Positions 47,937 through 58,054 of a stretch of DNA of 64,000 nucleotides are shown one piece after another. A model generated the notes under the pieces. The model did no database searches. It was not told where the DNA came from and saw nothing but the letters and a program-made list of their open reading frames with translations. Location: assembly GCA_039105265.1 (NCBI GenBank), contig JAPFFF010000022.1, forward strand, positions 1,426,001 to 1,490,000. Direction: 5' to 3'. Numbering within the stretch: the stretch's first letter is position 1; every line of letters starts with the position of its first letter. The position numbers were made by a program, and so were the translations under genes. This DNA is from Tritrichomonas musculus. Lineage: Eukaryota > Parabasalia > Tritrichomonadida > Tritrichomonadidae.

Positions 47937-50303
47937 TTATATTGAGGCTTTTTTCTTTTTCCTTAATTTTGCTTCTTTTTTGTCTGAAGAACTTGACATA
48001 TTCTTTATTTTTTCCTTCATTTCTTTTTCTAATTTTTCTTTTTGCTTCTTGAGTGTTTCTTTTTCTAATTTTTCTTTTTGTTTTTTCATCTTTTTCATCT
48101 TCTTTAAGAATTGTTTTCTTCTTGAACCAATATCATCGGAATCACTATCTGATGAATCATCTGATTTTTTACCAAAAAGTTTAGACTTCTTCTTTTTCAT
48201 TAATTTTTTCATGAGTTCTTTTCGGCGTTTCTTTTTCGAAGTTGATATATCGTCAGAATCACTATCGGAATCATCAGAATCGTCAACAAGATTAAATTTA
48301 ACTTTTCCTGTTTCATCATCTTTTTGAATTAAATTTTCTCCTTGTTTCTTTAACATTTCTTTATCTTGAGGGAGATAATTACTATTATCTATTAAATCAT
48401 CTATCATTGTTTTTGCTTTCATCATTAAATTTTCTTTTGCTTCGGGAGTGTCTTCTATTGTATATTCATATTTTGCCAAATCATCAAAAACTTTATCTCT
48501 AATTTTATTATATTCTTTCTTCCAATTTGTTTTCGGGATATAGTCATTAATATCTGGGAATTCTACTTCTAAAGTTGGTAGATTTTGAACTTCTTGTAAA
48601 GTCTGTTTTCGTAAATCATCAACATATTTAGATATATTTCCATTCTCTATAGATACGGAAGATGTTCTCATTTTTCCTAATTCAGACATCCAATTTTGAA
48701 TATTTTTCAAAGCTTTATTTCTATTTTTTGTAATACTTTTCATAGTTTGTTTATTTCCAAAACTATCAAAATCATCTCCATGATGATATCCAAAATCCCA
48801 TGAACTTTTCTTCGATCTTGGGAATAAATCTTTACCTTTTATTTTTATCGGCCTTCCATTTTTCATAACAATTTCAGATACTTCAGGTTTGCTTGATGTT
48901 GTTGGAGGTAGTTTTGGACTTTTATCTTCTTCCTCTTCTATTATTTGAACTCTAGCTTTTGGGTATTTTGAAACCATTTCTGTTGTTGTATTTTTTGGTA
49001 TTGACTCTTCTGATGGTTTATTTTTTGTCTCTGAATCTGCCGAAGGAGGAGGAGGGATAAAGGAACTTATTTGATATTTTTGTTGAATTTCTTCTTTTTT
49101 CTCTTTCAGGAATTTGATTCGATATTTTGTATCTACTATTTCTTCTTTTTCATCTTTGATTTCGTCTTCTGTCAGACTCTTATCTTTTTTTATTTCTTCT
49201 TTTATTTCGCTTATTTTTTCTTTTTCTTCGTCTTCCATTTTCTGAATTTCAGCAACAACTTCTTCTGCTTTTTTTTCAGTTTTCTCTTCTTCTAATTCTT
49301 TTATTTTATCTCCGATTTCGGTATTTAAAACTTCTTCTTTAGCTTTCTCTTCTTTCTCTTCTTTATCTTCTTCCATTTCATCATTTATTTCAAAATCTTC
49401 ATCGGAAGCAAAATTTTCTAATTTCTTTTTGAATTTCTTCATTTTTTGTTTGACTTTTGCGATTTCAGGGTCATCTTCTTCTTCTTCAACAATTATTTCT
49501 TTTGTATTTGATGCATAATCTGCTCCTTTATCCCATAATTTATCTAAAATATCAAATTCTTTTTGATAATTCGATAAGTCTTCTTCAATAAATTGTCTTG
49601 TCTTTTCCATTCCGACTTGAGAATCAACATCTTGAGGGATAGAGTATCGATTCAAAAAACGACCTTCTGCATAATATTTTTCAAAATTTTGTAGTTCATC
49701 TTCTCGTTCAGAAATTAAGTTATCTAAATCATCTAACCTATCTCGTAATTTTCTTCTGTCATTATCATATTCTTTTTCGAATTTTTCAATTTCTTCTTTT
49801 TTGTCTTCTTTTTTGTCTTCCACAACTGACGCTTCTTTTTTGTCTTCTTCTTCTTCAGAATCACTTTCTGATGATGATGAGGATGATTCATCTGTTTCGT
49901 TTGGATATCTTTTAACAGGGAAGTCTTTAGGTTTCATTTGTATTGGAAATTCACAATCTGTATTCTCATAAGTAGCTAAATCAAAATAAATTCGAGCCTT
50001 TTTTCCAATAAAATTTTCATTCCCTTCGACAAAAGGATCTAGACATCTCCAACCATAAATTAAGCCATAAACCATATTATCAGTCTCTTTACAAAAATTT
50101 TGAATTTTATCAACATCTTCATCAAAAAGAGATCTTCGACACCATTGATATGGTATTTTGAATTCAAAAGTAGGACAAGAAACAAATTCCATTTTCGAAT
50201 CAGAATGAAATTTTAAGACATTTAATTTGATATCACATTTCTTCGTATTTTTTACGAGGCCTATCATCGAATTCAAAGGCAATAACCATTCATCTTCAAT
50301 CAT
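47937..50303 (-). CDS. Large charged, mostly disordered protein
   Basis: A 788-residue protein. The first 130 residues look folded (beta-rich with WCRRSLF and YGWRCLDPF). A long Glu/Lys/Asp/Ser coiled-coil and disordered region follows. After that comes a conserved-looking part around residues 490-660 (KNGRPIKIKGKDLFP, PDINDYIPKTNW). The end has alternating DSDSDD and KKKK blocks. Its place upstream of the fibre genes suggests a virion or scaffold protein, perhaps a counterpart of the inner 836-residue protein. No enzyme motif seen. Confidence 0.74.
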   Translation of the reverse strand: MIEDEWLLPLNSMIGLVKNTKKCDIKLNVLKFHSDSKMEFVSCPTFEFKIPYQWCRRSLFDEDVDKIQNFCKETDNMVYGLIYGWRCLDPFVEGNENFIGKKARIYFDLATYENTDCEFPIQMKPKDFPVKRYPNETDESSSSSSESDSEEEEDKKEASVVEDKKEDKKEEIEKFEKEYDNDRRKLRDRLDDLDNLISEREDELQNFEKYYAEGRFLNRYSIPQDVDSQVGMEKTRQFIEEDLSNYQKEFDILDKLWDKGADYASNTKEIIVEEEEDDPEIAKVKQKMKKFKKKLENFASDEDFEINDEMEEDKEEKEEKAKEEVLNTEIGDKIKELEEEKTEKKAEEVVAEIQKMEDEEKEKISEIKEEIKKDKSLTEDEIKDEKEEIVDTKYRIKFLKEKKEEIQQKYQISSFIPPPPSADSETKNKPSEESIPKNTTTEMVSKYPKARVQIIEEEEDKSPKLPPTTSSKPEVSEIVMKNGRPIKIKGKDLFPRSKKSSWDFGYHHGDDFDSFGNKQTMKSITKNRNKALKNIQNWMSELGKMRTSSVSIENGNISKYVDDLRKQTLQEVQNLPTLEVEFPDINDYIPKTNWKKEYNKIRDKVFDDLAKYEYTIEDTPEAKENLMMKAKTMIDDLIDNSNYLPQDKEMLKKQGENLIQKDDETGKVKFNLVDDSDDSDSDSDDISTSKKKRRKELMKKLMKKKKSKLFGKKSDDSSDSDSDDIGSRRKQFLKKMKKMKKQKEKLEKETLKKQKEKLEKEMKEKIKNMSSSSDKKEAKLRKKKKASI

Positions 50304-50332
50304 TTAGAGTTTTAAAAAAATAATTCTATTCC

Positions 50333-50791
50333 TTATTTCATCGATATTCTTAATTCTTGAAATAAATCTAGGAAATCTTGTATTTTATCCATCTCTCCAA
50401 TAACAAATTCCTTATTTTTTTCTTCTTTAATCTTAAAACCATTATATGTTAAATAATATGTTCCAAAATCTTGTTTTTTAACAGTAATCCCAAAAACTTC
50501 TCCTTTGACTCTTTTTTCAATTTCAATAATCAGAGGAGGGATTCTCTTAAAATCAGCAATCCAATCTTCGTAATCAACATATCGAAAAGGATATTTTGGA
50601 GCCAAAATTATTCGATGAGAGTTTTTATCGATATGAAAGTCATCACCTATAATTTGATTATCTACTAAGATATCTGTAAATAATAAATTTAATTTTAATA
50701 ATTTTTGTATTTCGACCATATCTAGAGGAGAATTAAATCTTATTTCATAAAATATTGGCAAAATTTGTTTTTCTGGATAGACTTGTTCCAT
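50333..50791 (-). CDS. Hypothetical small protein, possible paralogous family
   Basis: A 152-residue protein with a helix-turn-strand element (EIEKRVKGEVFGITVKK) like those in the small proteins of the left part (4743-5135, 2889-3290). The rest is mixed alpha/beta with many Ile and Asp. It lies 29 bases upstream of the large charged gene on the same strand. Function unknown. Confidence 0.68.
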   Translation of the reverse strand: MEQVYPEKQILPIFYEIRFNSPLDMVEIQKLLKLNLLFTDILVDNQIIGDDFHIDKNSHRIILAPKYPFRYVDYEDWIADFKRIPPLIIEIEKRVKGEVFGITVKKQDFGTYYLTYNGFKIKEEKNKEFVIGEMDKIQDFLDLFQELRISMK

Positions 50792-50880
50792 TGAAACTTT
50801 GTTTTCAAAAAAAGAAATAATTTTTTTATTTTCTCTTTATTCAGAACTCATTTTAAAAATTTTTTTCCACCACATAAAAA

Positions 50881-51414
50881 ATGATCAAGAAACGAAACGC
50901 AAACGCCGGAGTTAATGCAAATGTCTCCCTTGAACCATCTGCAGCATCTCAATCTACTAATAATTTAACAAATAATATCTTTATTAATAAAAGAGAAGAT
51001 GGTAAAGAAGATATTGTCATCACAAGAGATATTGAATTACAAAAATCTCTTCCAGATGACCCTAATGAATATGATGTTAAATATAAGATTTTAGAGACAT
51101 ATGCAAAAATTTTATTAAATCAAGATAAAGCATTAATATCGAATTTAATATTTAAAAATAGTATTATTGTCCCAATTGACGCTTTACAAAATATTATCAA
51201 AACAATTTTAGGAAAGAAATGTTCGGTCGAAATTTATATTGATGAAGATATCAAATGTTGTGCTTCAAAAGTATCTCCTATCCGAAAAATTGAAGCTATC
51301 AAAATCGTTAATGAAGATGGAGAAATGATAACTGACTTTAAACAAGTTTATAACAAAGAATTTAATGATTTAGTTAATGTTTATCATTTATGTCTAAAAT
51401 TTGTCGTTGTATAA
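50881..51414 (+). CDS. Conserved protein shared by both elements (outer copy)
   Basis: A 177-residue protein whose C-terminal 110 residues (ILETYAKILLNQD ... VEIYIDEDIKCCASKVS ... VYHLCLKFVVV) align with the inner protein at 22492-23175, including the IDED-x2-C segment. The N-terminus is low-complexity (Ala, Asn, Ser). Conservation across two diverged elements argues for a core virion or assembly role. It overlaps the 3' end of the fibre gene at 51374 by 41 bases. Confidence 0.78.
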   Translation: MIKKRNANAGVNANVSLEPSAASQSTNNLTNNIFINKREDGKEDIVITRDIELQKSLPDDPNEYDVKYKILETYAKILLNQDKALISNLIFKNSIIVPIDALQNIIKTILGKKCSVEIYIDEDIKCCASKVSPIRKIEAIKIVNEDGEMITDFKQVYNKEFNDLVNVYHLCLKFVVV

Positions 51415-54400
51415 AAAAAAATTTTGTATCGTAAATATGTTTTTTTTTGTAATTTACAATATTGCTCTTACTTGTTTGATATATAAATGATTTTCTGGAG
51501 TTGCATTTACCCACAAATTTATTGAAAAAGAATATCATATGTTCGTCTTCGTCAAATTTCACACTCTGTATTGCTTTTCCTCCATAAATTTCATCAAGTA
51601 AAGCAATTTGTGCTTGGTGAAGAATTCGAATAAAATGACGTTTTCCAGAGTGATCATAAAAGAGTATAACAACTTCATAACATTCAGGATATTCGAATAG
51701 GACTTCAACTTTTTGTTGATCTACGAGATACGAAAATGTTATTGAACCACTAGCATGAGAATCATAACATTCTACAAATCCAGGATAAAAAATCTTCCAT
51801 TCTGTATCGTCTTTAATTTTATTATTGAATGAGAGGAAGAAATTAAAGAAATATCCAAGGATCTCACCAACAGGACAATCATTATTTGATCTAACAACTT
51901 TGAAGTACTTAACGTCAGAAAAATCACCAAGATCTTCCAAATAATCATCAGAAACGAGATCAAACCCTGGAGGTCTCTCAAAAGTACAACACACTTTTGA
52001 CACTTCTCTTCGATATTTATCAGTATCCAATTCTGTCTTGAGGACTAAATTTTTGACGATTCGATATTGAAAATCACCAAGCTTCGAAAAGACGATGAGC
52101 GTACCAGATTTTGTTGCGATATTCAAAAACAATACAAAGTCCCATTTGAATGACATTTGGTATTGTAAAATAAGATATTTATCTTCACTCTTGGTTAGAT
52201 CGAATTTAAAGCCAAGTTCAAAATCATTATCAGGCCAGTAGAAATATCCAAGATATTGACTCGGACTGTCCAAGGCATCTTTGTTTCGATCTGTTCGAAT
52301 AAACTCGGTCATCGCTGTCTCAAAAAATTTCTCTAATTCAAAATTATTATCTGTCTTTAAAACAAATTCATCTTTTTTGAGTATTTTTTCTGCAAGTGTT
52401 AATTTGGTATCTAAATTTCTTGATTCGCTTTCTATAAAAAACCGCCAATCATCAGGCGCATTGTCAACATAATTGACGTAATAATTTTTTCCGTCAATAT
52501 CGACATCGATATATATTTCGCTATTCTCAGGGACACCTTCATCATAATCAAATATAAAATCAAAATTATGGATAACACCATCTTCTTCGCAGATTGTCCC
52601 AACAAGATGAGTTTTCCGAGTCATTTTTATTTTGACTTCCCACCTTCCTCCACTATCGAAGATATTTTCAAAAGGCACATTGACAGCATCTTTATATATT
52701 AAATCTTTTTTTTCTCGATATTTATTGTCAGATTCTGTTTTTGTATAATAATCTGCCTTCAAAGCAAATTCATCTTGTATGAGCAATTTTTCTGCTTTTT
52801 GTAATTCGGTATGGAAAGTTTCCTTGTCATTGAATATAAAAAACCGCCAATCATCTGCTAAGACTTTCGTATAAGCAGCATAATAATTTTGTCCGTCTAT
52901 TTCGACACCCCATTCAATGTCCTCTTCTGTTTCGTAATTTGGGGTAAAAGGCCAAATTATATTAAAATTCTTAACAAAACCATCATTTCCTCTCATCGTC
53001 CCAACAAGCCTCGTGAAACGACCCATTTTGATTTTTACCTCGATATTATCATTGGCACTTCTCCTATGTTCAAAAGGAACAGCTTCTGTCTCTTCATATC
53101 TTAAATCATTTTTATCTCGATATTTTTTGTCAGATTCTGTTTTTGTATAATGATCTGCCTTCATAGCAAATTCATCTTTTTTGACTATTTTTTCTGCTTT
53201 TCGCAAATAGGTATTGAAATTTATTTCGTCTTTGTATATATAAAAACGCCAATCATCTTCTGCGACTTTCGTATAATTTGCTCGATAGTCTATATTGTTT
53301 ATCTCGACATCCCACTCAAAATCAGTATCAGTTTGATGATTGACGTAAAAATCAAACAAAGTCTCAAATTTTTTGACAACTCCATCTTGCCCGGAGATTT
53401 CTCCAACAAGCCTTGTCGGACAAACCATTTTGATTTTTACATCGTATGAATTATCGCTATATCTCCTATGTTCAAAAGGAATAGCTTCTGTCTCTTCATA
53501 TATCAAATCATTTTTTTCTCGATATTTATTGTCAATCTCTTCTTTACTATAAGCGAATTCTCCTATTTCTTCGGGATGAGCAAAATTATTCTCAACATAA
53601 TCAATAATTTTTTCTTCTGTTTTTGCATATTTTGTATCTGCCTCTTCTTTTGTATATAAATCTGCCTTTAAAGGTATATCATCTTTTTTGAGTATTTTTT
53701 CTGCTTTGTGTAAAACGGTATCAAAATTTTCTAAGTCATTGGATATAAAAAACCGCCAATCATCATCTGCGACTTTCGTATAATCAGCATAATAATTTTG
53801 TCCGTCAATTTCGACACCCCATTCAATATCAGAACCAGTTTGATGATTGACGTCAAAATCAAACAAAATCTCAAAATTGTGGACAATTCCATCTTGCCCA
53901 CAGATCGTCCCAACAAGCCTCGTTAAACGAGTCATTAAGATTTTGACTTCGAAGATATCATTTTCATCTCTCCTATGAGCAAAAGGAACATCTTCTGTTT
54001 CTTCATATATTAAATCATTTTTTTCTCGATATTTTTTGTCAGATTCTGTTTTTGTATAATGGTCTACTGTCTTGGCAAATTCTGCTAAATCAGTATTTGT
54101 GATATAATCGTCAGGAAATTCAGTTTGTAAAAAGAATCTGGAGTCCGCTTCACTTTTTGAATATGAATAAGTTTTTAAAGCATAAGGATAAAGATCTTCT
54201 AATGTCGCATAATCATCTGGGATATCACTTTTTAATGCATATTTTCCTTCAGCTATTGTTTTTGTTTCGTATTGAGTCATATCAGGAAAAGATGTTTTTA
54301 AAGCATATTTTGTGTCTGCTTCGCTTTTTGAATATGAATAAGTTTTCAAAGCATAAGGATAAAGATCTTCTAATGTCGCATAATCATCTGGGATTTCTGG

Positions 54401-54691
54401 AATCTCACTTTTTAAAGCATATTTTGCATCTGCTTCTTCTTTAGTATATAAATCTTCAATATCTGCTTTTTTGTCTAAATTTTGCTGAATTTCTTCTAAA
54501 GCAGTATTGACTTCATCTGTTGTTGGATATCCTTCTAATGATGGAGTATTTCCTGAAGGATTTATTTCTTTTATTTTTTGAGTAATTATCGTAGATGCAT
54601 CTTCTGTTGTTATAAAATCACTTCCTTTTTTGATTTGTCCATTAACTTGAAATTCTATATCTCCTAAGAATGTTGTTGTCCGAGACGTCAT
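51374..54691 (-). CDS. Giant fibre protein with phage-like shaft repeats
   Basis: A 1105-residue protein from the ATG at 54691 (MTSRTTTFLG). The N-terminal 200 residues are tandem shaft motifs typical of phage tail fibres (YTKEEADAKYALKSEI, YSKSEADTKYALKT). Then a domain of about 130 residues occurs four times, each with a (Y/K)-E-E-T-x-x-(V/I)-PF start and a DDWRFFI end, separated by further YTK-x-E-(A/S)-D-x-KY motifs. A distinct C-terminal domain of about 280 residues may be the receptor-binding tip. It should form a trimeric spike. It is in one strand with the capsid module. Confidence 0.85.
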   Translation of the reverse strand: MTSRTTTFLGDIEFQVNGQIKKGSDFITTEDASTIITQKIKEINPSGNTPSLEGYPTTDEVNTALEEIQQNLDKKADIEDLYTKEEADAKYALKSEIPEIPDDYATLEDLYPYALKTYSYSKSEADTKYALKTSFPDMTQYETKTIAEGKYALKSDIPDDYATLEDLYPYALKTYSYSKSEADSRFFLQTEFPDDYITNTDLAEFAKTVDHYTKTESDKKYREKNDLIYEETEDVPFAHRRDENDIFEVKILMTRLTRLVGTICGQDGIVHNFEILFDFDVNHQTGSDIEWGVEIDGQNYYADYTKVADDDWRFFISNDLENFDTVLHKAEKILKKDDIPLKADLYTKEEADTKYAKTEEKIIDYVENNFAHPEEIGEFAYSKEEIDNKYREKNDLIYEETEAIPFEHRRYSDNSYDVKIKMVCPTRLVGEISGQDGVVKKFETLFDFYVNHQTDTDFEWDVEINNIDYRANYTKVAEDDWRFYIYKDEINFNTYLRKAEKIVKKDEFAMKADHYTKTESDKKYRDKNDLRYEETEAVPFEHRRSANDNIEVKIKMGRFTRLVGTMRGNDGFVKNFNIIWPFTPNYETEEDIEWGVEIDGQNYYAAYTKVLADDWRFFIFNDKETFHTELQKAEKLLIQDEFALKADYYTKTESDNKYREKKDLIYKDAVNVPFENIFDSGGRWEVKIKMTRKTHLVGTICEEDGVIHNFDFIFDYDEGVPENSEIYIDVDIDGKNYYVNYVDNAPDDWRFFIESESRNLDTKLTLAEKILKKDEFVLKTDNNFELEKFFETAMTEFIRTDRNKDALDSPSQYLGYFYWPDNDFELGFKFDLTKSEDKYLILQYQMSFKWDFVLFLNIATKSGTLIVFSKLGDFQYRIVKNLVLKTELDTDKYRREVSKVCCTFERPPGFDLVSDDYLEDLGDFSDVKYFKVVRSNNDCPVGEILGYFFNFFLSFNNKIKDDTEWKIFYPGFVECYDSHASGSITFSYLVDQQKVEVLFEYPECYEVVILFYDHSGKRHFIRILHQAQIALLDEIYGGKAIQSVKFDEDEHMIFFFNKFVGKCNSRKSFIYQTSKSNIVNYKKKHIYDTKFFFIQRQILDINDKH

Positions 54692-54738
54692 TTTTTTTTG
54701 TAAGCCCAAAAAAATATATTTTCAACAACAATTTTTTT

Positions 54739-57531
54739 TTATTTTATATTTTGACATTTCTTTTCTAAAATCGTAATTCTTTCATTATAACTTTTCAATA
54801 AATTTTCTATTGTTAATTCTCCTGTTGTTATATTAGGAGATTCTCCTTCAATATTTTCACATTTCTTTTCTAAAACTTTTAATCTATCTTCGAGTTGTTG
54901 AATTCCTCCAAATTTTGATGATTTTAATTCTGAAATATCATCATCTATAGCATTTATCGTATCCCAACAAACTGTCAAACCTCCATTTAAATATTCAATT
55001 TGATGTTTATTTACGTCTTCCCAATTTTTCAAAACTTGATTAAATGTCAAATTTTCTGTGATTGTTTCTTCATGAGGACTTATCTCAAAAGTTTGTGGAG
55101 AATTCTCAGATTGAAATCCTTTATCTGTTTCTGCTAAAATATCTTGTCTAGTATTTTGAAAAGCTTTTTGTATTTTCGCTAACTGACTTTCCATAGTCAA
55201 AATTTTCGTATTTAATTCTGGGTCAACAGAGACATTACCTCCTCCTCCTCCGCCTCCAGAACCTAATGAAGCAATATATTGTTTATAAATAGGATTTTGA
55301 GGAGCTCTATAAAAGACATAAGATTGAGGTTCTAAATTATCACTCATAATAATATCTGCTTCAAAAGTCAAATTTAATGTCTTGATTTTTCCAAAAGTTG
55401 AGATATTATAATTGATATTTTCTCCTCCGATATTCGATCTGAGTTCGACAATTTCGTCTGAATGAATTATTATTTCGAAAATGAACAAAATATTTTCTTT
55501 CAAAAATTTGATTTTGTCATCTTCTGTATGGAAAATGTATATTAAAAAATGATTATGATCATCGTCGATACCGTCAAGTCGAATACTCATCTCTTCTTTG
55601 TTTTTGTCATTCAAATAGCCTTTCAAAACAAAACCAGATCGAAAAACACTATATCCTAATCCTGCTAAAGTTTCTTTTGAAAACTGAGTTTTTGTTAATT
55701 CATTTTTCATAGCATCTGCCAAGATAGAATTTGTCTGAATTTGAGCTAGATGTTCTAAATCACAATAATTATCGACAATATCATTTATCATTTCTAACAA
55801 AACTTGATCGGCAAAATAGAAAAAGTCAAATTGATCTTCCAAAGTTTTTGCAAAATCTATTTCTTCCTCTTGATTTTCGTCTGTTGTCTCGTCAGCAGGG
55901 GTCTCAACATCTCCTTCTGCTAATAACATTGGGCTAGACATCAGCGAGAATGGTGTTGATTGCGGTGATGGTTTTGGTTTTGGTTTTACCGGACTTCCGC
56001 TACTTGCTTGATTTGTTTTTAGGGTAACGCCGTTATTGGCCTTTGCGATACCCGTTTTGAGTTTTGATAACTCTACCTTCGTCTTCTCATAGTCAGCCTT
56101 CAGCAATGCGATATCGCTCTTTGTCAGGGCAAGATCGGATTTCTGATCTGTACATTTACCGTCCAAATCCAGAACTGTCTGGTTCATATTATCCATATCT
56201 CCATCCATAGCGTTGTATTTTTCTGTCAGATCCATTAGCTGTCGATACATCTCCGATGACGTTATTGCCTGGTATTTCTCCTCCTCAGGGAGTTGATCTG
56301 AGTCGAGTTTTCGGACATGAAACTGCAAGGGTCGGTCAAACGATATATACTCTCGAAAATTATGATCTGTTCCTTTTCCATAATCAACATTCACAAAATC
56401 ACAAACAGAGCAAAATTTGGTTAATTTCTCTGAGAGAGTTTGATATGACGAACAAGCCTCCACGATTTGGGATGCTCTCAGAAACTTTGAAGTAGCATAA
56501 ATCATTGTGTTTGACCCAATCCCAGCATCCTCTCTCAGATTTTCTGTTTTCTTAAGCAAGATATCAATATTTTGTCCGAGTTGATCAAATGACATTTCTC
56601 CTATCTGAGAAGCATCTATCTTTTTTTTATATCTGAGTTTTCCATCCTTGAGAATTCCTGTCTCAGGGTCTAACCATTTACTGAGGTCATCTAGAGTGTT
56701 CTTCAATCTGATAGCCGAAAAACAGGTATTATCCTTTGGATTTTTGAAAAATGCATCTGCTACAAAAACTGAATTTGGAAATTTTAAATACTCTTGAACT
56801 GGACCGTCTTTGACCCAGCGGATCATCTCCTGTGTAATTTTTTTCATTTTATCAACTTGCCGGCCAACCTCATCTGCATACATCACGCGATTCTCCCGAG
56901 CAGGACGAAGAGATTCGTCAAGAGGCTTATATATAAATGAAAAATTTTGAAGTTCGGAAGCATCATCTCGTTGAACAGCACTTTCTGATGACCAGTCATT
57001 GAGACGATCTACTCGACTAATAAGAGCAGGAATTTGGTCATTTTGGATTTGATCTAATCTCTCTGTCAATGTACTTTCGACTTCTTTTGTCTGATTCGCT
57101 ATTTGTTTTATTTTATGATCGACGTCATTGAGCACGAAATAGTCGTTTGATATTAGATCCTTAACAATAAGTCTTTTGCCAAAAATGAAATCCTCAGAGA
57201 AGATAACGCTTTTTGATCCATCATCATCAGATGCCCAATCTAGACTTTTTAACTTATATGCGATATTTGCTATGGCCTCCATTTTCATAATCTGATTTTG
57301 AGAAAAGAAATGATTTCCATCTGCTCGAAGATACTGAACTGAATCGATGCATATTGGCTCCTGAAATCTGACAGGACCATGAAATTCAGCGACAAAATTA
57401 TCTGAATTCTCGAAATTTTCGGAATAAAAATCATGTTTTCCAAAATGATATTTTACGAAAGGATTTTGCTTTGATTCTTCATTTTCTGCCATATTCAAAA
57501 AAGCCCTAAGGTTATTGATCTGTTCATACAT
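54739..57531 (-). CDS. Second giant fibre or spike protein
   Basis: A 930-residue protein. It has a folded N-terminal part, long helices with coiled-coil spacing in the middle (LALTKSDIALLKADYEKTKVEL), a low-complexity linker (SGSPVKPKPKPSPQ), then a beta-rich part and a glycine run GGGGGGG before a C-terminal coiled coil (RLKVLEKKCENI). This suits an elongated trimeric virion spike. I cannot assign a family. It starts six bases after the frameshifted gene at 57537, or from a second in-frame ATG at 57492. Confidence 0.76.
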   Translation of the reverse strand: MYEQINNLRAFLNMAENEESKQNPFVKYHFGKHDFYSENFENSDNFVAEFHGPVRFQEPICIDSVQYLRADGNHFFSQNQIMKMEAIANIAYKLKSLDWASDDDGSKSVIFSEDFIFGKRLIVKDLISNDYFVLNDVDHKIKQIANQTKEVESTLTERLDQIQNDQIPALISRVDRLNDWSSESAVQRDDASELQNFSFIYKPLDESLRPARENRVMYADEVGRQVDKMKKITQEMIRWVKDGPVQEYLKFPNSVFVADAFFKNPKDNTCFSAIRLKNTLDDLSKWLDPETGILKDGKLRYKKKIDASQIGEMSFDQLGQNIDILLKKTENLREDAGIGSNTMIYATSKFLRASQIVEACSSYQTLSEKLTKFCSVCDFVNVDYGKGTDHNFREYISFDRPLQFHVRKLDSDQLPEEEKYQAITSSEMYRQLMDLTEKYNAMDGDMDNMNQTVLDLDGKCTDQKSDLALTKSDIALLKADYEKTKVELSKLKTGIAKANNGVTLKTNQASSGSPVKPKPKPSPQSTPFSLMSSPMLLAEGDVETPADETTDENQEEEIDFAKTLEDQFDFFYFADQVLLEMINDIVDNYCDLEHLAQIQTNSILADAMKNELTKTQFSKETLAGLGYSVFRSGFVLKGYLNDKNKEEMSIRLDGIDDDHNHFLIYIFHTEDDKIKFLKENILFIFEIIIHSDEIVELRSNIGGENINYNISTFGKIKTLNLTFEADIIMSDNLEPQSYVFYRAPQNPIYKQYIASLGSGGGGGGGNVSVDPELNTKILTMESQLAKIQKAFQNTRQDILAETDKGFQSENSPQTFEISPHEETITENLTFNQVLKNWEDVNKHQIEYLNGGLTVCWDTINAIDDDISELKSSKFGGIQQLEDRLKVLEKKCENIEGESPNITTGELTIENLLKSYNERITILEKKCQNIK

Positions 57532-57536
57532 ATCGC

Positions 57537-57982
57537 TTAATTTTTTAGCATCTCTGGAGTCAGCTCAGTTCCGTCACCAATTCCGGGATTACCTCCAGGA
57601 CTTCCGCTGTTAGCTATCTCAGAAAAAATCACGTCCAGAGAACGTCCACGATACAATACATCATCACAAAAATCAACAGCTCCTCGAAACTGTGCGACAA
57701 TATCTTGTGTGATCTCAGCTGGAGGGACAACACCTTCCTCGGTCGGGAACTTGAATGCTTGAAAAATTGTTTTCCTTGGGCTGTCAAATTATATGTAAAA
57801 TCAGAATTTTTTTTCACAAAAAGGGAAGTATTAATATTGACATTTCCTCCTGGATTGTTATTTGGTCCTCCTGGATTTTCTCCATTTTCTTCTTCTTCAT
57901 TATTTCCTCCAGGCCCAGTCCCATTTCCTCGAGCTGCTCGAGTTAAAAGTTCAATATCTCTTGCTGAATAAGTTCCTGTCAT
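57537..57982 (-). pseudogene. Small virion-module gene with one frameshift
   Basis: Starts at the ATG at 57982 (MTGTYSARDI) with a Gly/Asn/Pro/Glu-rich linker. Near 57770 the frame changes. The original frame continues to a stop at 57629 with unnatural sequence. The alternative frame continues with a sensible protein (TEEGVVPPAEITQDIV, ending GTELTPEMLKN) to a stop at 57537. The undamaged product would be about 148 residues. Function unknown. It may be decay or an indel error. Confidence 0.65.
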
Positions 57983-58054
57983 TTTTTTTTAATATGTTTT
58001 TTAATCAAAAAAATTTATTAATTTTTAATTCGCCCATACAGGATGAATTTTTTT

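Noticed and set aside
49071-49295. Plus-strand Phe-rich hydrophobic ORF
   Set aside because: Antisense of the Glu/Lys-rich coiled coil of the 788-residue protein; no leader and biased composition.
51374-51490. Possible C-terminal extension of the fibre gene by frameshift
   Set aside because: The last 40 residues look less structured and overlap the convergent gene, but no alternative frame gives a better end, so the ORF was kept as read.
54157-54444. Plus-strand ORF with internal repeats
   Set aside because: It is the antisense of the fibre shaft repeats and has no promoter-like leader.
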